Under the pieces are notes generated by a model, which saw nothing but the letters and a program-made list of their open reading frames with translations, ran no database searches and was not told the DNA's origin. Shown piece after piece: positions 37,634 through 49,552 of a stretch of 64,000 nucleotides of DNA; the first letter of the stretch is position 1, and every line of letters begins with the position of its first letter. Origin of the DNA: Vitellaria paradoxa (taxonomy: Eukaryota > Streptophyta > Magnoliopsida > Ericales > Sapotaceae); contig CM034240.1 of the NCBI GenBank assembly GCA_019916065.1, positions 42,791,180 through 42,855,179 of the forward strand, given 5' to 3'. The position numbers were made by a program, and so were the translations under genes.

Positions 37634-39258
37634 ACCCATTTTATCAAGAATGGGTTTCATGTCAACTGCTGGGCCCTAGCACATCATTCAGGGCACATGT
37701 TAGAAATGAACAGGAAACAAACTGCACTTCGATAAACAAAAAAGGATGGGATTCAATTTGAATGTATATAAAAAAATAATAATAATAAAAAAAAGGACTT
37801 CAACTTACGCCAAACATTATGATCCCAGCAGGAGATCTGCAACTTGAAATAGAAGCTGTATATTCCCTAATATCCATCACAAATTTGTCGATCATGGGAA
37901 CCCGAGGATCCTGAGCTTAGGAACCAAAGCTTAAGTTAATTTTATTGTGCAACTTACCAAATCCAAATATACCCACTATTGGAAAAGCACGAAAAATTTT
38001 GTTTTCCAAAAATGAGTAAAAAGCATTAAGATCACTTTTGGTTGCTCGATGTGCCTATTATAGACCAGAAATTCTCAAAAAACAATATCTGGTGAAAGAT
38101 GGTCTTGTAAATTCCTCCAGCTATGAATTTGAAAAATGCATTCAATTATATACTGCAAAACAGCTTCTGGGGGCTTAATCTTGAAATAGAACACTTTTAC
38201 CTCAGTTGTTCGCAGCAACGGGATAGCATCAACTTTTAACCCTGGAACAAATCCAACAGTCAACAAGATTCCATGGGTCACATTTAAATTATCTTCCGCA
38301 CCAGGATTATCTTGAACAGTTATGTCCCACAGAACCTGGACAGATGTATTGAGAATATAAATGCACAAGAACTTCTGCAATGTACTCCAGCAGTGAGATA
38401 GCAATTAACCAGTAAGGGAAAAAAAAAATCCATAACAATATATATAATGGGTATTAGACCTCTTTGAATTCATTAGTGAGTGGGCATTAAACCTCTTTGA
38501 ATTCATTAGTGAGTGCATTTCTTCCAATAATTCCACTGGATTGGTATGTAACAACTGGAGTTGTGGAGCCAAGTTTTCTCGTAATCTGCATTGTAGGAAA
38601 GAAAAAATAAGCCAATGCAATTATGTTACACAAAATAGAACAATATACACAGAATATGCCAAACATGGAGAGAGATTTCATACAAGTTGGTGAGTCGATC
38701 GAAGGCAAAACGAAGGGCTAACGCAAGCTATGGCGAAATGCGGCTGGAGAGGCTCCGAGAGAACCTTACCAACAACCTCTTCCACAGCAACCTATAATTA
38801 GCAAGAACAAAATTCAGAAGAGAATAAAGCCAAATCCCTTAGAAAATTTTCGAAAAAACGAACGAAGCCAATAGTGTGCAATACTCCATTTGCTATCGTC
38901 GCCTTTCCTTTATTTCTTTCTACATTTTCTCGGAACCGAAACCGAAAAGAAAGGGCTAAAACAGTATATTATTAGGGTTCGAATTCAAAAAGTAATTAAA
39001 TATTACCTGAAGAGAAGGATTGAGAGAGAAGGCAGAGGAGAGCTTTGGGCGATTGAGGACGCGATTGGAGAGGAAGTTCCAGAAGCGGCTAACGCACGCG
39101 GCCGATGCGAAGGATGAAGCTGGAAGCCTCGAGAGAATGTTCTGGAGAAGATCTTCGCCTAACAGATCGATACGGCTACTGCCACTTGTACTCTCTCTTC
39201 GTCTCCATCTCTCTCTATCCCTCTCTCTGTGTCTCTGCCTCTGCCTCTGTCTCACCAT
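31121..39258 (-). CDS. F-box/FIST domain protein, copy 1 (like Arabidopsis At5g63520)
   Basis: Ten exons in transcription order: 39258-39007, 38791-38684, 38585-38493, 38335-38201, 37910-37809, 37675-37636, 37115-36960, 34741-34560, 33178-33060, 31553-31121. All have GT donors and AG acceptors and keep frame to 539 aa. Residues about 30-70 are an F-box (DLLGEDLLQNILSRLPASSF). The middle matches FIST-N (GILLTVGFVPGLKVDAIPLL at about 185-205). The last exon holds FIST-C, with FSCCGRGESFFG and FPGVPLAGTFCSGEIGRG. F-box proteins bind SKP1 in SCF ubiquitin ligases; FIST is a predicted ligand-sensing domain, and the substrate is unknown. The N-terminus (residues 1-21) is Arg/Glu/Gln-rich and derives from a GA-type low-complexity stretch. 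Compared with copy 2, the last exon lacks about 27 bases between the MKQ(D/E)W and GA(V/I)A motifs, in frame. Introns 7, 8 and 9 are long and hold repeats. The start is the only ATG in frame upstream of the F-box. Confidence 0.88.
35603..36856 (-). mobile_element. Copia-type non-autonomous LTR element in intron 7 of F-box/FIST copy 1
   Basis: Read on the minus strand, a ~230-bp 3' LTR (35832 to 35603) starts TGTTGACATATA, ends TTTATTTCAACA, and is preceded by a polypurine tract (TTGAGGGAGGG). At the other end a primer site TGGTATCAGAGC (36813-36802, complementary to initiator tRNA-Met) follows a truncated 5' LTR of only ~42 bases (36814-36856) that matches the 3' LTR end. A second, diverged LTR end plus TGGTATCATAGC lies at 36603-36640, so at least two related copies are nested. 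The interior codes for nothing and holds two minisatellites (separate entry). Confidence 0.7.
35989..36440. repeat. Two minisatellites inside the intron-7 retroelement
   Basis: At 35989-36203 there are about five copies of a 40-46-bp unit centred on AAATCTACTAACGCGCCTCG followed by AGGTCACAAAAACGTAGATCC. At 36232-36440 there are two copies of a ~105-bp unit containing GCCAAAAGCGCAAAATA(G/A)C and CATGTGCATGT. Confidence 0.8.
38458..38523. repeat. 33-bp tandem duplication across an exon 3 donor site (F-box/FIST copy 1)
   Basis: The last ~24 coding bases of exon 3 plus the start of intron 3 occur twice with a period of 33 bp. Both copies contain AATGAATTCAAAGAG followed by GT. Use of the upstream donor (exon end 38493) gives the 31-codon exon seen in copy 2. 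Use of the downstream donor reads GTT TAA and stops at once. Confidence 0.85.
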
Positions 39259-39778
39259 AGCTGATCGTTCGCCAGGAGTTGGCGTCGGCGGTGAAGACGG
39301 TGGCGGCTTCCGTTATTGATCAGTTGGGGTACCACAGCACGAAAGCACAATCTTTTATTTTTTTTATTTTTTGTTGTCGGGTAAATGGGCTGTAACTTGT
39401 AAGAAAGATCAAATTGACGGTCGGAAGATCAAAATAGCTGCCGTTGCGGTCCAGCGGTTCTTCTCCCCCTTCCCTTGGATAGATAATCGTTTACTTAATT
39501 TTTTTTTTTTTTTAAAGGTTTAAGACTTAGACCAGTAAGTATATATTCTTAGTTTAAAATATTTTTTTAAAAAATATATATATTTGTTGATCTTTTATAA
39601 ATATTTTTATGAAACATAAATAAAAATATATTTTTTAAAAATATTTATATTAAAATAAGTGGAGCTCGAATGTTAAATAAATGGAGCTTAATTGAATGTT
39701 CAATCATTCACACCAGACTCATTGCCGTTGTTTGGTAATATTGGAAAAGTCATTTTTAATTTTTTCCTTTTTGTCTTA

Positions 39779-39818
<40 letters not shown>

Positions 39819-40193
39819 TTATTTTTGGTTCTTTTGGTAGCATTGGCTCTATTATTTACATTCATAAAAATAGATTACTCCAAAATAAGAGAATCCATCT
39901 ACAAGTGAAAAATCCTTTTTTTTTGTCCCCTTTTCCTTATTTAGAAGCATTTGCTAATTTTTTTTTATAGATACAAATAAAATGCCTAAAAATTTCTAAA
40001 AACAAACTTCCTCTTAAAATTTAAAGAAGAAAAGAAATGAATTTTTTTCTATGTTACCAAACAAAGCCATAAATAGAGAGTAATCAAAAAAATTCATGTA
40101 AGCATCCAAATCTAAAAATTTAGAACAGCTCGTTTAGAAGCAAAATTTTTAGGAACTTTGGTAATTCTTTTGATAATTTTTGGCAAAAATTCT
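39259..40193. other. Presumed promoter of F-box/FIST copy 1 and AT-rich spacer
   Basis: GC-richer leader DNA up to about 39480 gives way to AT-rich sequence. A perfect (ATT)n trinucleotide microsatellite lies at about 39779-39818. The open frames that cross it are low-complexity. No second gene was recognised. Confidence 0.4.
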
Positions 40194-41390
40194 AAGGTCC
40201 CGTTTAATAACGTTTTCGTTTTCTATTTTTCTGTTTATATTTTTAAAATTTTGTAAACTAGTAACAGAAACATATTTGTTAAATCTGTTTACGTTTTTTT
40301 GATTCCAAAAAAATGAAAACTTAAACAGAAAAACGTAAATAGAAAAAATGTACTTTCACTCTATATTTTTTTTTCTATTGCAAACATTTTGTCAATCCTA
40401 ATACTTTATCTATTTTTGTTACATCATATTAAAATAAATTATTTTATTCAAATATTTTATTAAACTAAAATTATTTTAATAAATAATATAATTAAATTAA
40501 TATGTAATATCTAATAGCTATTATTAATTTATTTCTAATAAATAATTAAATTAAATTAGTTAATTTAATTAATAAGAAATATATATTATTAAATTATTTT
40601 TAATAAATAATAAAATAAAATATATTAATTTAATTTAATAAAAAATTAATTAATATAAATATATTTTATTAAATTATTTTTAATAAATATCATAATTAAA
40701 ATAATTTAATTTATTTAATATGAATTATATTTTATTAAATTATTTCTAATAAATATCGTAAATAAATTATTTAAATTATTATGAAATATGTTTTATTCCG
40801 TTATTTTTAATAAATAATATAATTAAATTAAATTAATGTAAGATGTATTTATTAAATTTAATTAATTTTTAAAAACTAATAAAATTAAATATTTTATAAA
40901 AATAAAAAATTAATAACTGTAAAAAAAATTGTATTTCCAAACGCAGTTTCAGTTTTCATTTCAGAAAAGCAAATAATAACAGAAAATAAAAAACAGAAAA
41001 TATAAGGAGTCATTTGTTTTGTTTTTCTATTTTCTGTTTTCTTTTTTTATTTTCCGTTTTTTGTTTTGAGCTCATTTTTCATTTTCTGCTTTTGAAAATA
41101 AAGAAAACAGTTCAAAATTCATTTGATTATTTGTATTTTCAAAATTTATTTTCGAAAACTGAAAATGAGTTTACACATGAAATAAAAAATGATAAAAAGT
41201 CATTTTGAAAATTTTTAACAAAAAATAAAGAAAATCTCAAAACAAGGAAACAAAGTATTTTTTATTTTTTCGTTTTGATATTTTTAACACATAGAACAAA
41301 AACAGAAAATAGAAAACACAAAAATAAACCAAATGCCACCTAAACATTTAAACGTAAATAGAAAAACGACAGCGCTACCAAACGGTCCCT
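40194..41390. mobile_element. AT-rich terminal-inverted-repeat element
   Basis: The left end AAGGTCCCGTTTAATAACG pairs with the reverse complement of the right end, AGGGACCGTTTGGTAGCG. The body is ~75-80% A/T and non-coding. The smaller MITE at 41006-41340 is nested in it. A diverged relative of its right half is at about 56270-56400 (AAAAAAATTGTATTTCCAAA followed by CAGTTTT-like text). Confidence 0.55.
41006..41340. mobile_element. MITE-like inverted-repeat element, copy 2 (nested)
   Basis: The left end GGAGTCATTTGTTTTGTTTT pairs with the reverse complement of the right end, GGTGGCATTTGGTTTATTTT. The interior shares TTTTGAGCTCATTTTTCATTT and GAGTTTACACAT with the copy at 4432-4754. It lies inside the larger element at 40194-41390, so it inserted later. 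Confidence 0.65.
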
Positions 41391-42303
41391 AAGTGTAACT
41401 TTTTATACGCTTGGTTAAAATTTGACATTTTTAGTAACTTTTAAAAATTTTTAGTGATTTTTATTGTTTGTTAAAAAGTTAAAAAAAAATTTAAAAATTT
41501 TTTGTTATTAGGTAAAAAAAAAAATTAAAGAAATTTTTAGATTTTTTAACTACTTTTGAGGTGTTGTCAAACACCCAAAAAAGAAAATAATAAAAGTTAC
41601 TAAAAATTTATCTTTCTTTATTTTTGAGTTTCAAATGGAATGTTTTGTATAAATAATTTTAGATGAAATTATACTTTGTTAGGTTTATTTACCTAATCTT
41701 TATTTCTTACAAAGTATTAATTGAAAAGTTCAAAAATTACAAGAGAACTTTGTCTAATTCCTTCAAATTTCAGGATAGTCAATGTAATTTACTTAAATTA
41801 TGTTAATAATATGTTTGAAAAAATAAATACCAAAAAACTATGTTCGAAAAAAAATATAAATTTCTTTTTTTTCAAAATATAAGACGAAAAATTAGAAAAT
41901 CTACTAAAGATAGCTTCTTATTTTAAATTTTTTTTCCCAAAACATATGACTAACATATCTAAAAATCCTCAAAACAAAAAGGAAAATCAAATTTATATAT
42001 AAAAAAAAATGAAAAGTTGTGCTTCCCGGACATGGATGAAGCAGGATGACGTGTAACTTCAAAGGGGCGTCATCCCCACGTTATTTTCCTGCTATTCAAT
42101 TTGCAAGACCAGGCGTACTCCCAACGGTTATAAAAATACTTAAACCATCTATTGTTACATCCCCAAAAATTTTCTAAACCAAATCGTGTTTTTTCCTATT
42201 AGGTGAGGTCGATTATATGAATTTATCAACGTCAATTAGATCTGTTTAGGGTCATATTTTTTAATAAATTTAGGTAAGTAAAGTCATGTTTAATAGTTTT
42301 TTC

Positions 42304-43060
42304 TCAACTTCTCTTGAGTTTTCCTCTACCTCTCCTACTCGTAGCAATCTCCTTACTTTCACACCTTCTAACAGGTGCCACCGCTGGACGCCTCCTAACA
42401 TGGCCAAACCATCTTAATCGATTTTCTTTCATTTTATCTTCAATCGGTGCTATTCCTACTTTACCCCTAATCTCCTTGTTCCTAATCCTATCTTTCCTTG
42501 TAATCCCGCACATCACCTTAGCTAGCATCCCTTATCTCTGCAACTGCCATCTTCTGACCATGATTATACTTTATTGCCTAACACTCTGATCCATATAGCA
42601 GCGCTAGTCTAACCACCACCTTATAATACTTTCCTTTCACCTTAAGGTAGACTTTTCGATCGCATAAGACTCCTAAAACACTCCTTCATTTGGTCCACCC
42701 GACTTGAATCCTGTGACTTACATCAGTATCAATTCCTTCATCTTGTTGCACCATAGATCCAAGGTACCTAAATTTATCTTTCTCTACAATCTTTTGTGTG
42801 CCTAAACTTACTTCTATACTATCCGTTATCCTACTTTGACTAAACTTACATTCTATATATTCTGTCTTACATCGGCTTATCCTAAACCCTTTTGTCTCTA
42901 ATGTTTCCCGCTACAATTCTAACTTAACATTCACTCCTTCTCTCGTCTCATCTACTAAAACAATATCATCTGTAAATAGCATACACCACGGTACCTCATC
43001 TTAAATATGTCTTGTAATCTAATCCATAACTAAATCAAACAAGTACCCAAAAAATTTTCT
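42304..43060 (-). pseudogene. Dead LINE (non-LTR retrotransposon) reverse-transcriptase fragment
   Basis: On the minus strand the translation shows the RT catalytic box as CMLFTDDIVL (normally F/YADD), then a conserved stretch with FRYLGSMVQQDEGIDTDVSH and ALLYGSECW-like text. It ends with the typical plant LINE RT tail ENRLRWFGHVRRRP and APVRRC. Several tryptophan codons have become stops (TAG/TGA), and the upstream endonuclease and the rest of RT are missing. It lies between the two F-box/FIST genes and is not functional. Confidence 0.8.
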
Positions 43061-43522
43061 AAGCCAATACAAAATTCGATCCTCCTCTTACAACTACAAC
43101 CATTTCAACGAGGCTCCAGGGATTGTGGTAATTTAAACAAAACAGAGTGTCAGCCTGCACAATGTATAATTCAGCAATCATTTATTTTAAAAATGAAAAA
43201 TGCTGGTATCAAATTTGATATCAGTCTAGTAACAACTTAATCTGTGTCATCGGAGTAAAATTTAATGATCCAAACATATTCATAAATTTTTAATTTAAAA
43301 AATGCGTGCATGTGTTTGGAACATTGGAATAAAATCCAAACACCCAATACAAGCGGGGGCTAACATCAATTTTGATAATGTCAGCCTAGTGACAACTTCA
43401 TCTCAGTCGTTGGAATAAAATTTAGCAATCCCAATACATTCATTTTTTTAATTTATGAATGTGTTTGAACTGTTAAATTTTAATTTAACGACTCAAATGG
43501 AGTTGTCACTAGGCCCGGATGG
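43061..43522. other. Spacer downstream of F-box/FIST copy 2
   Basis: This is the presumed 3' UTR region. Two short sequences around 43200-43290 and 43370-43500 share TAGTGACAACTTCATCT-like and TTTAATTTATGAATGTGTTTG-like text, a small imperfect duplication. No gene was seen. Confidence 0.35.
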
Positions 43523-46500
43523 CTATGCTGGAGCGTACGACATTACCAAGTAACCACTGCTAAATGTGTGCAAACAGCAACGGACATGTTCTTCAGCTTC
43601 TTGATTATAGGGACTTGAGGAGCCACGTGCGATTTCACCCGAGCAAAATGTTCCTGCCAATGGAACGCCGGGGAAATTCTCCAGGAACGGGGTGCTGTCC
43701 ACATTGGGCTGGCCAAAGAGTGATTCACCACGGCCACAGCAAGAGATGATAATACCTCCAAAAACTTCCTTCTTACCATATCTAGCAGCAATAGCACCTG
43801 TCATCCTCCTTGCACGGTTCTCCCATTCTTGCTTCATGCGCCTGAATCTTTCAGAGACATTGCCAGAAGAAGATAATGCTGTATCCAAATCTGAATGATA
43901 GAAGCGAAAGGAATCGCCAGCATTAATGTGCATGCCATGGACAGCTAGGTACTCTTGTTCTACTCTGTGGAAAACCAAAAAATTTTGGATCAGAGAAGCC
44001 AAGAAAGAAGTTAATAGAGCTGTTATACAACAGTAAAAGCCACGAATTTACCTAAACCACACCCCAAAACAGGAAATGAGAGAGAGAGAGAGAGAGAGGA
44101 ACCCAAGCAATTTCTGAATGTAAAATTCAGGCAACAAAATTTATATTGGTTATTATTCTCAATGACTGGTCATGGACAAGTCAACATTTTGACCACAGCT
44201 AATCATTTTATTAGAGTAGTTATAATTCATAGGAAATTGGAAGTTTATTTTAAATCCAATAAACAAAAAGTTGCAACCTATATTCCGAATACAAATCCTT
44301 TAGCCTTCAAGTAGCATATCATGAGAAGTGCAAATTTTGTGTAAATTACCATCCGCCTACAAAATGACAACCAACTAGCAGTAATTAATTCCCCTGCCAA
44401 AAATAAGAATAGGAGAGGAAGAAAATTTTTCCAGCTCTACTTCTTGTCCAAACTACCTTTAAAGTATGAACAAGGGCAATAATTCCAATGCAGGACAGAA
44501 GAGATTAAAGCAAAGGAAAGTAAAAAAATCAAGCCAAGATAAGAAGAGAAAGAGAGAAGATAGAACAGGAAGAAAGAAGATTAGAACAATAGCAAAAATG
44601 TCATTCAATATATTCTCAATTCAAAAGTCTATCAACCCTAATAATCTTAAACCATTAATTAGGCAAAAAAAACCTCAATATAACTTAAAATAAAATAAAA
44701 TCAAAGATAAGTATCCTATAAAATCTCTAACAAATACCCTAATAATCTTAAACCTTTAAATACACTAATAAATCCTCAATATAACCGAAAATAAAATAAA
44801 ATCAAAGTTAAGTATCCTATAAAATCTCTAACAAATCCTTCTTAAAATAAACCTAAACAAAATCTTCACTAAAATAAAATAAAATAAAATAATATTTGGA
44901 TTTGCATTATTCTCTCCGACTGAAGAAAAAAACTCGACTCTAGCAAGTTGAAACCATGAGTTTTGCATTCAATCTTCGAACCACAAATAGAGTGGATGTT
45001 CAAGCTGCTTCCAAAGCTCGTGCACTTGCGTAGGGGAGGTAGGAACTTGGTACTCCCACCAATTCTTCTCAGATGGAAAAATCTCGATTCTAGTGAAGAT
45101 CTTGTTGAACCCTAAAGAATGCTAACAAAATTGGATTAAACTGTTGAAGAGGCACTTCAAATGGGGAGGATGAAATTCAAAACAACATCGTAGGTCTTAG
45201 GCATAGACAAGTACCCTGCACTAATAGAAACCTCGATGATGTAAGTTTTTTAAATGATTTGGATAGCCTGTTTAGGTGGCACAATGCTACAAGGTACAAC
45301 CGCACCCATGTCAGAAAGTTGTTCAACTCGATAGCCATCAATAGTCTCCTCCTCGTTGATCTAGGCAACTTCTTTAGATATTGCAATGATGCCCGACACC
45401 TCAACAATTATATTGCCAAATTCATCAAAATCACCAAATTTGAACTCATCAAGGTTAGAATCATAAACCAACACTTCCAATTTGTCCTTATCAAACTCTT
45501 GCACATGTTCTTCGATAAATAATTTAGGCTTGCCCATCGCCTCAGTCATGGTTCCTGTAATTCTATCACGAAGTGGCAGGGCACTATAGAGTAGAGAATA
45601 TACTTTTGTTTTCAAGTTTGTAGAGAACATTTGGTTTGATGAATAGTGCTTTGGAGAATAATGGCTACTTTTTTTACTCAATCCAATGTGGGTCCTAAGT
45701 CTATTGCATACCGCAAATTCTATCCTAGTGGCTAACTAGGCTTAGGAATTGTGTACATGGGTGGTAAGTCCTTGAATTGCTTCTGTGAGGACTGTTGACT
45801 GGGTCTGCAATTGGCCATCCATCATTGTGCTACTAGACGTCAGCCTGAGACCAAATTAAATGGATTGCAAGAATGTGCAACAGGTTGCAGGACGTTCTGG
45901 AGCTCGTCGAAGATCGTCAGAGTATTTCTGGGGTCACCGGCAAAGTCTTCTAACTAAAGCGATGGTCGTAAGGGAGTTAACCGGAGCCAAAATGGGGTGA
46001 ACATGCATGCATGTGTATTAAAGAAGTATTCCGCGAGAAGATCTCACTCGCCAAATAGTTGGGAGGTGCGTGGGGGTGCGTGGGGCTGTAGGTGGCTCTT
46101 CCTTTGGGTTCACGAGGCTCGCTAGAGCAGTACAAAGGTAGTGGTGGTGGTGCTGGGTGTCATCATGAATCGCAGGTGATAGTTCCCTTGGTTGATTAAC
46201 AGCGGCGAAGACGAAAGGCTCACCGCGATGTTGCCTTTGTAATCGACAAAGGTTCCAGTAGCTTCAGATGGTTTCGTCCGGGCTTGCTGGTGACCGACGA
46301 GGATTCTGGTGTTGATTTGGGTAGTCAACAAGGCCACCGGAGTAGTGCCAAAGTCGCAGGCTTGATGGATAGGGTTAGGGTTTTGGAACAGTGACTAAGG
46401 GTGAATTGTAATTTTGTTTGATTGACCAAGTTTAGCTCTGATACCAAAATTAATACGGAACAAAAATTGAAAGTAATGAAGGAGAAAGAAAGAGATAATC

Positions 46501-49500
46501 AGGCCAGAGGAGAAGTGAGAGAAAACCGACACAGACAAACACGCCATTAATTCAATAATCATCCAATGTTCTAATCCCTAACAATAAAGATTTTAAGGAT
46601 ACGTTTGTTTGAGGGGATTAGATGATGGAGGATAAGTAATACCATGGAATAATATATAGGATTGGATAAAAGATGGGATTAATTTTTTATGTGAGATTAT
46701 TTTTTTGGTGTTTGGTTGGTGGGATATAAAGTAGGATAAAATATATGATTTGATATGTGATGTGATAAAAAATAATTTTTGACTTTTAGATTTTGGAGGG
46801 GAGCAATCCGGTGAGGAGAGATTAATAATATCCCAACCCCTAGGATTCCTCATCCCCCAAACTCCTCATTAACACTCCAATCCGTGGGTCCCACGGATTA
46901 ACCAAAAAATCAAATAAACACCTTATTGCTGTGGGACCCATGGATGAGTTCTCCAATCCGACCTTTTTATCCGGGTATCAAACGCAGCCTAAATAGGCTA
47001 AACAAATCCTATTGATACTATAGACAAAACCAAATCAAAGATTACAATCAATCTCTAAGAAATCTTACTCAAAATAAACTATATAAAAATAATAAGAATA
47101 AATAAAACAAAAGGAAATAAATCTCCAATGATATCCTCATCAAATTGTTTGGAGCAGGTGTTTGATTCTGTTTAGAAGGATGAAGTTCAAACTTTAGAGT
47201 AAAGGTCGTACCCAATAATGAGGTACAAGGGATGGCTAATCTTAAAGTCATCTTAAAGTATTATGCCTAGCAACCCTATTCCACCCCTCCAACTCTTTTT
47301 ACCCTTCTAATGAGAGAAGAAACAAAGATGTGAAAATAATGACAACTAAGAACATTCCCACTTACTGCATCAGTTTAGTAAAACAGCATACCCTGTAAGT
47401 CCTGATCTATTTTATAATAGAGATTTGTCTAGAATTAATTTTGCATTTTGCTTGTTTTGTTCTCAACAATCAGAGAAGTCAGTCACAAAGACTATATATC
47501 ACTGCATACATCTACCAGTAACCAACTTAATTAGATTTAAAAAAGACTTCAACATTTCTGACGTCAGAAGTTTCAATATCTCTTTCTAGTTCCTTGAATA
47601 GACACAAGCCAACTAAATCATATCCATTGTGTGAATATAATCACGAGTAAACTGGTAATATGACAGGATGGCAGCCAGACTGGTTTATCAACTGATACGA
47701 ACTAGCTAGAAATACACAACCACAAATGTCCAAGCCATGCACAATCCTAATTTGGAGACTTGGACATTTTTCCCCAAAAATAAGAACATGAGAATCTCTT
47801 TCTTTCCTTCACTATTAACCACCAGAGCAAATTAATAATTCACAAATCAATCTCTCTTAAGCTCACAAATTATGCATATCTCCCTTCATTTCATAAACTG
47901 GCAGCATAGATAATTGCTTTAATAGCAACCATTTTCTTGTATGGATGATTTACTAAACAAGCTTGCCAAACAGATATGCCATTGTCCCATCCCAATCAGT
48001 ATCGAGCAATGCAAATAAAATCTTAGCTTCTTGTTCAACATTTACACTCATTTAGTCTTTTCTATTAATTGGCCATATTGTACCATACACAAAACAAGCT
48101 AAAAAATATTTGTATGGTAATTTTTCCCAGGAGAATCCTGTGGTGCTCATTAAGCTTCTCGAAGTGTGTTTTCAAACCACAATTGAAGTCCTTAACATTG
48201 TCCAGGTTTCCATGTTTCAATTGAAGTCCTTAACATTATCAGGTTTCCGTTTGATCTTTTAACAACCAGCAAGTATCATATCTAAGCATGCCTTTCCAAC
48301 AGTTCAAATCTTGGAAAACACAATATTGCAAGGGATTGGGATTCATATATGTATAAACACAAAAAGGTCGATTTCTTAAGTAAATAATATAATGCACTGC
48401 AGTCACTGCAGCAATGTGTATGTGCATATCCAGTACTTTCTTTGAATATTTTGAGTTTTAATAGTAAGGTTATGTTACTATGTACCACGATCTGCTTGGT
48501 ATCATTTAAGAATTTTGTTTTCTTTCATGAGAACAACACAAAAGCACATCTGTTGGAAGTATCTAGGAACAAATCCCCAAAAATAGACTGTTTTCAGGAA
48601 CCTGCTTAAATAATATTTGTCTTTCCAAAAGTTTGGGTTCCTAGAGAAATGAAAACAATTTGAAAATGATTGTGTTTATGAAAAATCCCCAAAGCTTTCC
48701 TTTTTTTCCCATTTCAAGAAACTAGACAATTGAAAATAAAAGACAAAACAATGAAAAAATGCCAAATAGGCCTTATTCTCCAGAGTAAATTTCTTAATAT
48801 TCAGTTAAAAACAGGCTTCCTAGATGCTTCCAAAAACTGTTGCTCTCCAATAAACTTTCTTAGACAATTTGGATGCTTCCTTTTTGTTCCCTTTTTCATT
48901 TTTTCTACACATTCACCCATGTCCAACTCAGAATTAAGGCCAACAATCCCCACCCCCTTCTTCTTTTGGGATGGCAGGCAATATCAACTAAGTTCTTATA
49001 GCATGTCATGACAACTCCCATGCTTCCTTTCTGCTTCTAACACTTCGAAATAATTTTGTTCTTATTGACTTCTTGAACAACAACTAATCACCCCCCAATT
49101 ACCACTTGTCACTATCAGTACTACTATCCCCAAAGGCTCCAAAGCACTTTACTGCTCTTGCAGTCATCACTGTGGCAGCTATGGATATGATTACCTAGTA
49201 AAAATCAATTGCAAACATATTCAAGGATCTGAAAACCTAGTAACAAACATTATCTCTTAGTTCTTATAGAAACTTAAAATAATGTAGTACGAACAATAGC
49301 TCATATACCTCGATGGAGTAACGTTCATGGAAAATACAATTGGAATGACAAAAGTGGGATATTAAAAAAAAATGAATAATTAAATTATTTGACTTTTTAT
49401 CCAAACAAAACGTAAGGGCAAGGGCACTTCCCTCAGTTTCAAGCACCTCCAACACTCATATTATTCTCATAATACTATCTTTTTTCTATAAGCTAATTAA

Positions 49501-49511
49501 GAACATCTACA

Positions 49512-49552
<41 letters not shown>

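Noticed and set aside
37217..37660. 147-aa minus-strand frame
   Set aside because: It begins with 7 codons of real exon 6 (MKPILDKM), then reads through a donor site into a poly-T/A tract in the intron. Intronic read-through, not a protein.
42314..42589. 91-aa plus-strand hydrophobic frame
   Set aside because: It is antisense to the LINE reverse-transcriptase remnant; Leu/Ser-rich composition is the usual antisense artefact.
45361..45681. 106-aa minus-strand frame as a gene
   Set aside because: It lies inside the degraded LTR-type element in intron 9, has no recognised domain and no splice context.
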